Shown piece after piece: positions 57,610-64,000 of a stretch of 64,000 nt of DNA. The notes under the pieces were generated by a model. It saw only the letters and a list, made by a program, of their open reading frames with translations, made no database searches and was not told the DNA's origin. Position 1 is the stretch's first letter, and every line of letters starts with the position of its first letter. The position numbers and the translations under genes were made by a program. The stretch covers positions 38,262,723 through 38,326,722 of the forward strand of contig NC_079490.1 in NCBI RefSeq assembly GCF_020520425.1. The letters run 5' to 3'. This DNA is from Spinacia oleracea. Taxonomy: Eukaryota > Streptophyta > Magnoliopsida > Caryophyllales > Amaranthaceae.

Positions 57610-58897
57610 AAGATTTGGAAGAGTTCCCTCTTCCTGTGCTACCCTCCTCAATGTCATCTTCCCTATCCAACTCAGCAGTACTGCAAGCACTGTGACCACC
57701 ATCATCATTCAACATTTGGAAAGAATTAACAACTGGTGTTGGAACCAAATTGGTAGGTCTAACCCTGATTGGCCTGAGAGTTCTCTGAAACCCCTCCTGA
57801 TCCACCTCTGGTGCCACCACTTCTGTGTGATTCTGAACTTGTTGTTTTTTCTACACCCATATTCTCTTAGTTTTCCCCTTCCTACACTCAATGGTTGAAT
57901 GTCCAACTAGTTTGCAATTATCACAAACAGTTGGTCTCCACTCATAGGTGATAGGTACCTGAACCAGCTCACTATGCTCATTCATAAATGAAACTTGATC
58001 AGGAAGCTTTTGTGTGATTGGCATATCAACCAACACCCTAGCATACTGAAGTTTATCCCTACTCACAGTGGCTGCATCCCTCTTAATTGGTTTGCCTAAC
58101 TGACTCACAATTTTGAAAAGAGATTTTTCACCCCAATACTTAAAATTCAGACTCAACTGAATCCAGATGGGGACAGATTTGATCTCTTCCTTCTCCATAT
58201 CCATATCAACACTCCATGGTTTCACTATCATAGGTTTGCTGTCAAAGAAAAAATGGCCAGAAGTGACTTTGTCTCTCATGTCCATAGTCAGAAATCTCAC
58301 TAAGTAGATTCCCTTTTTCACCAACACCACCTTATCAACATTAAAGTTCTTCCAGATTCTCCTAATAAACCCTTCCATAACGTGTATTGGGGGATTAGCA
58401 CCAATAATATAGCAGATTATGGAAGAATTCCAAAAATCCACCTCATCCTTTATATCATCAAGATTAATCTGTACAGGGCTAGAAACAGGATGCATTTCAA
58501 TTGGATCAGGTGGCCTAAATTCATCATCAACACTATCAGCATGTTCAGTCATTACTTCATCAAATTGTTGCAATATTGGAATGGAAATCGTACCAATATC
58601 AACATTAGATGGAGTATTATTCACCTTGTTAGCTGATCTGTGAACAGATTGCATCCACTCATTGAAGGAATGCCTGAGTTCAGAACGAGCTTGCAAGTGT
58701 TTCAATCCAGATTTGGGGGTGAGAATTTCATTTTCAATCGTCAAATCCAGTGCTTCGACTCCTAAAACCTCCTCAATCGATCGAGTCTTAAGAGCTTGAG
58801 AATCAGATGAAGGTCCTCTTGGTTTCTGCTTTGCATTGCCATGCTTACTACCTTGCATTTTGCCCCCAGATTTCCTTGCCACGGCAGCAGTGCACAA
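57602..58897 (-). pseudogene. LINE ORF1 with one nonsense codon
   Basis: 348 open codons from 58897 to a TAG at 57851-57853, then 83 more codons in the same frame to TAG at 57602. DUF4283-like region at about residues 150-300 (FWNSSIICYIIGANPP, GIYLVRF, VPIWIQL), then a normal zinc knuckle CDNCKLVGHSTIEC. The intended end would overlap the ORF2 ATG by 8 bases, so the TAG at 57851 looks like a single disabling mutation. Confidence 0.85.
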
Positions 58898-60388
58898 TGG
58901 AGATCATGCACCGAAGGGAAACTTGGGGGAGAAGGCAAGGTTTTCTCTCGCTTCTCTCTAGAGTTTCTCTCTCTAAATTGAATTGAATTAGTCGTCTGTT
59001 GTGTTAGATTCGTATCGATATATATTTTCTAAATATTAACTTTTTATAATTTTCACTTGCACACGATTTGAGATATTATGGGTCAAAGTAATGGTTAGTG
59101 GAGTCAACCATGGTGCGATATTTCCGGAACGGAGGAAGTATGTATTTCGATTGAAAATTTGATTAATAATATTTCGTTAAAATTCGAAATTATATTTTAT
59201 TAAAATTCGTTATTTATAAATTCATTACTTGTAAAATTTATGATCTATAAAATATTAATTTTAAATTATTTATCGATCTAGTACTAATTCAATGATTTAT
59301 TATTTTGAAAGAAATTGGACTCGGAGCTCAGGACGAACGAACCAACGAAAATCCTTAGCAAAATCGTGGAAGTGAGGTAACAGCTATTGCTAGTACCCGC
59401 ACTTCCCTTTTAAATGTGTTTATGAAATTATGACGATATGATTGAATTTATGAACTGAATGCTTTTGACATGTTTTATTGAATTGCGGGAAATGAATTAT
59501 GATTTAATCGAATCATTTCTTATTATATGATTTGATTGAGTTTTCTCATAAAATGATGTTTATATTATTCCATGAAAGAAATGATATTTTTATTGATCCC
59601 AGGATCAAAATGATGTTTTATGATCTAAAAGAGTTATGTTATTTCAACTGAAATACAAGCCAAGGCTTAGTAAAATTACATACAACATGATAAATGAAAG
59701 TGAAAGACCTGGTTTGTCTGGCAGTATATAAACTACTATCTTCCTATCTACCGGTCATGCATATACCCACGGACACCTGTCCACCCATGAATTACGAGCC
59801 CATGCTCCCATGGTTATGAGCCCAGGCTCCATGTTACCAGTTCGATGATGAGCCCAGGCTCTTTGGGCCCAGGCCCTAGTGGAGAATTCCTTCACGGTTC
59901 GTACTTGTAGACAACTAGCATGTTAAATTGCAAAGTTTATGAATAAATTAAGTATGATGTTTTATTAAATGTTTTACCTATTCTATTCTCCCCGTGTTAT
60001 TAAATAAAATGAATTGAAATGAATTTACGTTGCTAGAATAGTTCGTTACTGAGTCTTCGGCTCACCGTTTTGTTTTATATTTTAGGTACTGATGGGGACG
60101 ATGGACACGAGTAGTGGCGAGGAATTTTCACTTTAATAATATTCACCTAGTTTATGCTTAATGTTTTAATAGTTTAATTAAAGACTTTTAGTAAGCTATG
60201 TACTTTTATTTTGGTAAAATAAAAGGATTATTATATATTAATTTGGAGTTTTAAAAGCTTATGTTATGATGTTTTCCTTGTAATTTCCAAGAGGAAGTTA
60301 CGGCAGGTAATGTCCCGACCGAATTAGGTTAATTCCGCTGCTAAGTATGCTTAATTATGTGAATTAGAGGTCGGGGAGTTACACTAAT

Positions 60389-60496
60389 ACATCATGATTC
60401 ACTATATACCTTCAGATATTTAGATTTAATTCAGAATTAAGTAGGTTGGGATTTGATTTGAGCAAAAAGCTACAATTGTTATAGACTCATATATAC
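60389..60496. other. Intron-like DNA between solo LTR and exon
   Basis: AT-rich. If the exon at 60497 is real, the solo LTR inserted in its downstream intron. Confidence 0.4.
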
Positions 60497-60578
60497 CTCT
60501 AATCTCCTCAACTCTTCCTCCAATTTCACTTTCTTTTGGATCTCCCACGCCTGGATTTTGATTTCCTCACGCCTATAC
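60497..60578 (-). CDS. Exon resembling remorin C-terminal domain
   Basis: An 82-bp exon on the minus strand between acceptor TAATATCAG and donor TTAGAG|GTATAT. It reads YRREEIKIQAWEIQKKVK then LEEELRRLE. This fits the remorin C-terminal (PF03763) pattern RY-REE-KI-AWE---K-K-E-E-R--E, a coiled coil found in plasma-membrane-raft proteins. Only this exon can be read. Upstream at 61040-61330 there is a plausible first exon, and downstream exons would lie beyond the solo LTR. Identification rests on 27 residues. Confidence 0.5.
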
Positions 60579-61079
60579 CTGATATTAGATTAGCATTTAC
60601 GGGTGAGATAAAGTTTGTTAAAGACCCCCGAAAAACTAGAATTTCCACAAGAATACTTCTTAAGGCACACCTAGAGATATCATGAGATTCATGAGTGATG
60701 TTACTAAGACACACCAAGCAATTCAGTAAGTTTCTTCTGTATTCTAATGTAATGCTACACAACCCAGGCTAAACGAATCACAATTATAGACACAAAATAC
60801 CATAAAATCAGAGCAATGATTTCCAATAAAAACAAATTTACCCAAATACAATATTTTCCTCAAAACTCTATGCAAAAAATCCCAACATATAACACGAAAT
60901 TGACACAAAGACGGTTAAATTCAAATCAAACCAACCACATGCAAAATTATGCCTAAAAATTCATATTTAACCCCCTAAATGCAGAAAAAAAAAACAAGAT
61001 TTTTTTTCTTAAATCGCATGAATTTCTCTAATGTTGGACCTTAACTGAATGCGTTAACCCTAGAATTTCTATAAATTAA

Positions 61080-61330
61080 CTCAATTTCAATTGGAATGCG
61101 AAATTACCTTCAAGTTTTAAAAAAATTCCCGCAATCTTTTTTCTTTAAGGTTTTACTCCCCTCCCTTTTCAAAGAAATCAGCACTGCGATTTGCTGAGCT
61201 TGCTCGGTGCTGGTGGTGGAACATTGACGGGGATGGCAGTGGAGTAGAAAGCTAGGTAATATCGGGGAGGTTTCTCTCTCTTACCTCTTCAATTCCATCC
61301 AATTTCAATGAAATGGTAATACGTATTTTA
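61080..61330 (-). promoter_or_regulatory. Probable 5' end of the minus-strand gene
   Basis: The minus strand shows a CT/AG-rich leader followed by a donor ACTTGAAG|GTAATTTCGC near 61107-61115. No long coding frame. This would be a first, mostly untranslated exon of the gene holding the 60497 exon, arranged head-to-head with LSM5. Confidence 0.35.
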
Positions 61331-61524
61331 AAGTGTATGAATACGTATACCATTTTGGCAAACAATCCCAGTCATCAAACTCCTGCCCAGTCATCTAATC
61401 CCAGTCACCAATAGTTTATTGCAAATCCCAGTCAGCAAGTGTGAATTGTCCATATTAGCTTCTATAATTGTTACTGTAGCCCATATACTATATATTTTTT
61501 TTGATAAGGAAAGAAAAAAACCGG

Positions 61525-62094
61525 TTAGCCCCTTTGAAAGGGATAACCTAAAGCATCCTTGCGGATGATAAGGGAAAGGGAAGGATCAAAAGACGAAAAC
61601 CACAACGACATAGAAATACAAGAGCTTCCTTTTGCCGCCATAAAATCAGCCGCTTGATTAGCCTCCCGATAGCAATGGTTGATCACAAAATTATCGGTGT
61701 TGGATAAGTCCGCCAAAGAGTCTTCAATGAGGCCATTAATTTCCCACGGGACCTGCCACACACGATTCATGGAATTGATCACCACCAAATTATCTCCCTC
61801 GATAATCAAATTTTTGCAGTCCAACGCCATTGCACTTTTGATGCCTTCTCTGAGTGCACAAGCTTCTGCAAATAGGATAAAGCCTTCTGGATGCAACGCC
61901 TTTGCTCCCGCAAGGATGAGATCACCTTTCTCATTTCGAATCACATAACCCAAACTTGTGGAAGTAGAGCCTCTGTTAGCACCATCGAAATTCAGTTTCA
62001 AGAAACCTGGAGGTGGACAAGACCACGGCACTTCTTTGATTATATTATGTATTTTCTGACCTTGATGCTCCGTGGCACTATTTTGATCTTCCAT
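61525..62094 (-). pseudogene. LINE ORF2 C-terminal RNase H (RVT_3 type)
   Basis: 189 open codons: KLNFDGANRG (first catalytic Asp), then LFAEACALREGI (Glu), LIIEGDNLVV (second Asp) and YREANQAADFMA (last Asp). It is the plant-type RNase H usual at the end of some LINE ORF2 proteins. It is separated from the upstream part by a frame change at or near the G12 run. Confidence 0.88.
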
Positions 62095-62264
62095 ACTAGA
62101 GAGAGTTCTAAAATGATTACAAATAAGATTGTAATTATCAGTGATAGAAATGCTCTCATTACGAAAAACTAAAGCATTCCTAGCAAACCAAATATGTCAC
62201 CAAGTAGTAGCAATCCTTGATGTTCCCTCCCAGCCTAAAGAAGTCTTGAAATGTAGCAGGTTTT

Positions 62265-63407
62265 CTAGCAATGAGGCATTGGGACTAAGAGGGGGGGGGG
62301 GGTAGCCCAACCTTGACTGAGATGGAGTTTAACAAAAAGATCAACACCATAAGGGCAATAGAGAAAGAGGTGGGAGCTATCCTCTGTGTGATGTGAACAA
62401 AATTGACATTGGAGAGGTACTGCTACATGACTACGAAATAATCTTTCTTTGGAGGGGAGATCATCATTACAGATTTTCCATAAGAAATTCTTTACTTTTG
62501 GAACAACATTGAGTTTCCAAATCCAACTAAAACACACTTTATTTTCGGGAGCTAGAGATAGGCCTTGGACAAGACAAGCAGCAGATTTTGTGGAAAAACT
62601 GCCACTAGGGTCAGGCCCCCAAAACAATTTGTCAGGAATATTATTTCTAGGAATCGGAATGGACTCAATTTTGGAAACCAAATGAAGAGGCAGGAAGTGT
62701 TTAAGTTTATCAACATCCCATTGATTATCCAAGGAAATGAAATCTGCCACCTTAAGATTATGAAAAGTGGTGGGAATGACGACCTGGTCAGCTATAGGGG
62801 AAGGGAATGCCCAATTATCCTTCCAAAAATCAATATCCTTCCCATTCCCCACTTGCCAACGAATTCTTTTTAGGAAGAGAGGCTTTAACTTCAACAGATT
62901 ACGCCACTGCCAAGAACAATTTGAGGAGGGGGCATAATCAAATAAAGATATATTCTTTAGGTATTTCCTTTTGACAAGTTGAACCCAGAGGTTTGAAGGA
63001 CAAGTGATGATTCTCCAAAGAAGTTTTAACTGCATAGCTTTATTATTTACTTCTGCCTTTCTAAACCCTAAACCCCCTAAACATTTTGGCTTACAAATTC
63101 TATCCCAACTTATTAAATTTGGTGCTTTAGATAAAGTATCCTTGTTCCAGAAAAATTGTCTATATACTTTGTCTAGCTTTGAGTTTAGGGTACTAGGAAG
63201 TGTGAAGCTCTGCATTTGGTAATTAGCTTTGGAGGGTAAATTGGATTGGATAAGAACTGTTCTACCTGCTTGTGATAGTGAGTTTGCTTTCCACTTTGTT
63301 AATTGGTTTTGGGTTGAAGTGAGAATACTTGAAAAAGTTTCATCTGTGACTCTACTGTCTATAATAGGACATCCTAGGTAATTTCCTAGAGAGCTAGATT
63401 CTTCCAT
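62265..63407 (-). pseudogene. LINE ORF2: RT end and zf-RVT
   Basis: 380 codons starting inside the RT thumb region (NYLGCPIID). It continues through GRTVLIQSNLPSKANYQMQ-type motifs, ISWDRICKPKCLGGLGF and KVKNFLWKICNDDLPSKERL, ending in zf-RVT (CQFCSHHTEDSSHLFLYCPY). RT catalytic residues are missing. The frame runs past a run of 12 G's at 62291-62302 and stops, cut off from RNase H. More RT sequence with a stop lies at 63408-63480. Confidence 0.88.
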
Positions 63408-63560
63408 TTGAAGTATTCTCTTGAAGTCATCTCTTTCAATTTGACTAACATTTTTGGTACATTAAAAGGCCGATTTATTGAAATTCACAAGCTGACCAGA
63501 CATCTTGCAGTATTTATCTTGCAGTATTTATCAAGGATACTCTTGCAGTATATACTATAT

Positions 63561-63763
63561 GGCTGTAGGCGGACTCGATTATGAAAGATTTTTTCCAAAT
63601 TTGCCTAATTTTTTACACTTTCTCAACGGAGTGTTAAATCGACCGCATAAAAAATTATAAAGGACCGAGGGGTAGTATAATCATTTCGTCTAAACAGTTT
63701 TTAGCTAGTTTTTGTATCTGAAGTGAGAGTATTCCCTCCCTCTTCCCCCAAATTCTCTCTGCA
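63561..63763 (+). promoter_or_regulatory. LSM5: LSM5 promoter and 5' UTR
   Basis: A TATA-like ATTATAAAGG at about 63653-63662, then a CT-rich leader (ATTCCCTCCCTCTTCCCCC) typical of plant housekeeping genes. The LINE insertion ends only about 200 bases upstream of the start codon, which leaves a compact promoter. Confidence 0.5.
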
Positions 63764-63800
63764 ATGTCGTCAAACAATCCATCCCAGCTCCTCCCCTCAG
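63764..63800 (+). CDS. LSM5: LSM5, exon 1 (U6 snRNA-associated Sm-like protein)
   Basis: ATG TCG TCA at 63764 opens MSSNNPSQLLPS, with a donor CTCAG|GTTTTC at 63800/63801. The exon joins in phase to 63913. LSm5 is a subunit of the LSm1-7 ring (cytoplasmic mRNA decapping) and the LSm2-8 ring (nuclear, binds U6 snRNA 3' end). Known plant LSM5 proteins start almost identically. Both splice signals and the reading phase agree. Confidence 0.93.
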
Positions 63801-63912
63801 GTTTTCTTCTATTTTTCCCTTCTAGTTCTATCTTATTTCAGTTTCTTTCCCTTTAAATTCGAATTCGATTTTGAATTGATTAACTTTTGGTGATGAAATT
63901 GATATTTTGCAG
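63801..63912 (+). other. LSM5: LSM5 intron 1
   Basis: 112 bp, T-rich, GTTTTC...TTTTGCAG, phase 1. Confidence 0.92.
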
Positions 63913-64000
63913 AGTTGATAGACAGATGCATAGGCTCTAAGATTTGGGTGATTATGAAGGGTGATAAGGAGCTTGTTGGTACTCTTCGAGGTTTCGATGT
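63913..64000 (+). CDS. LSM5: LSM5, exon 2 start, cut by window end
   Basis: Reads [18 protein letters not shown] then [12 protein letters not shown], the Sm1 motif of LSm5 with the strongly conserved [11 protein letters not shown] and L-GFD segments. The gene continues past 64000. Intact where visible. Confidence 0.95.

Larger units (their letters stand above)
54110..59000 (-). mobile_element. Nearly full-length L1-type LINE with two lesions
   Basis: 4,891 bp between identical 11-bp duplications GTGTTAGATTC (54099-54109, 59001-59011). The minus-strand 5' end has an AGAGAGAAACTCTAGAGAG leader; the 3' end is a short A tract. ORF1 has one stop and ORF2 one frameshift; otherwise all domains are present. 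Related to but clearly distinct from the LINE at 9006. Confidence 0.92.
53990..59138. mobile_element. Stowaway-type MITE split by a LINE
   Basis: Inverted ends CTTCCTCCGTTCCGGAAATA... (about 28 bp, perfect), flanked by TA (53988-53989, 59139-59140). Without the LINE and its duplication the MITE is 247 bp. Confidence 0.9.
52505..60383 (+). mobile_element. Solo LTR of the TGTAATACCCC family with nested MITE and LINE
   Basis: Starts TGTAATACCCCGAAA and ends TCGGGGAGTTACA, with perfect CTAAT duplications (52500-52504, 60384-60388). Removing the nested MITE and LINE leaves about 2.73 kb, close to the 2,803-bp copy at 38799. Shared landmarks are the C-rich block (53010-53600), GGACTCGGAGCTCAGGACGAACGAACCAA and the end GGTAATGTCCCGACCGAATTAGG. 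It lacks the 46-bp array; a GAGCCCAGGCTC-type repeat near 59800-59880 takes its place. Confidence 0.92.
61494..63549 (-). mobile_element. 5'-truncated LINE with RNase H
   Basis: About 2.06 kb between identical 11-bp duplications ATATACTATAT (61483-61493, 63550-63560), with an A tract (plus T's) at 61494-61503. It contains only the end of RT, zf-RVT and a C-terminal RNase H. RNase H is absent from the other two LINEs here, so this is a different LINE lineage. It sits between the minus-strand gene start and LSM5. Confidence 0.9.

Noticed and set aside
1..64000. A prokaryotic defence, biosynthetic or phage system
   Set aside because: All coding sequence with recognisable domains is eukaryotic transposon or plant gene; no operons, no bacterial ribosome sites.

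Overview
This window is nuclear DNA of a flowering plant, and almost all of it is nested transposable elements. The clues are plant-type Ty3/gypsy (Athila/Tat) and Ty1/copia polyproteins, L1-type LINEs with DUF4283-like ORF1 proteins, Tc1/mariner MITEs ending CTCCCTCC..., a tRNA-derived SINE, and a plant spliceosomal gene (LSM5) with a short intron. The repeat types remind me of Caryophyllales/Amaranthaceae (spinach, beet, quinoa relatives), but that is a guess. I see no bacterial, CRISPR or defence system.

Region 1 (1-16713): a Ty3/gypsy Athila-type element on the + strand with gag-protease but no RT, RNase H or integrase. Its 3' LTR (from 5334) is split by a minus-strand Ty1/copia element (about 5670-15995). 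That copia integrase gene is in turn split by a LINE (9006-14100) that looks intact and has a perfect 17-bp target duplication. Region 2 (16714-23039): a complete non-coding LTR element with 907-bp LTRs that differ at only 3 positions by eye and a GTACG duplication. Region 3 (23040-25886): the 5' end of a minus-strand Athila-type element with LTR, tRNA-Asp-type primer site and decayed gag.

Region 4 (25887-38622): two copies of one copia-type family in opposite orientations. A complete element (27681-37846, CGGCC duplication, about 1.2% LTR divergence, coding region decayed) sits inside the LTR of an older minus-strand relative, which creates long inverted repeats. Region 5 (38623-42398): an Athila-type LTR on the minus strand, interrupted by a 2.8-kb solo LTR (AGTAT duplication). 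Region 6 (42399-52504): lower-copy DNA with a SINE, several MITEs, a mariner element with a nearly complete DD39D transposase, a LINE relic, a hAT-type MITE and a few exon-like pieces on the minus strand, one resembling plant O-fucosyltransferases. Region 7 (52505-60383): a second solo LTR of the same family (CTAAT duplication) holding a MITE, which holds a nearly complete LINE; every layer has a recognisable target duplication. Region 8 (60384-64000): a remorin-like exon and probable 5' end of a minus-strand gene, a 5'-truncated LINE with an 11-bp duplication, then the first exon, first intron and part of the second exon of LSM5 on the + strand.

The only host gene with a confident name is LSM5. 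The rest records successive insertions whose order can be read from the target duplications: older Athila and copia copies, then solo-LTR formation, then MITE and LINE insertions. The non-coding LTR element and the LINE at 9006-14100 look youngest.
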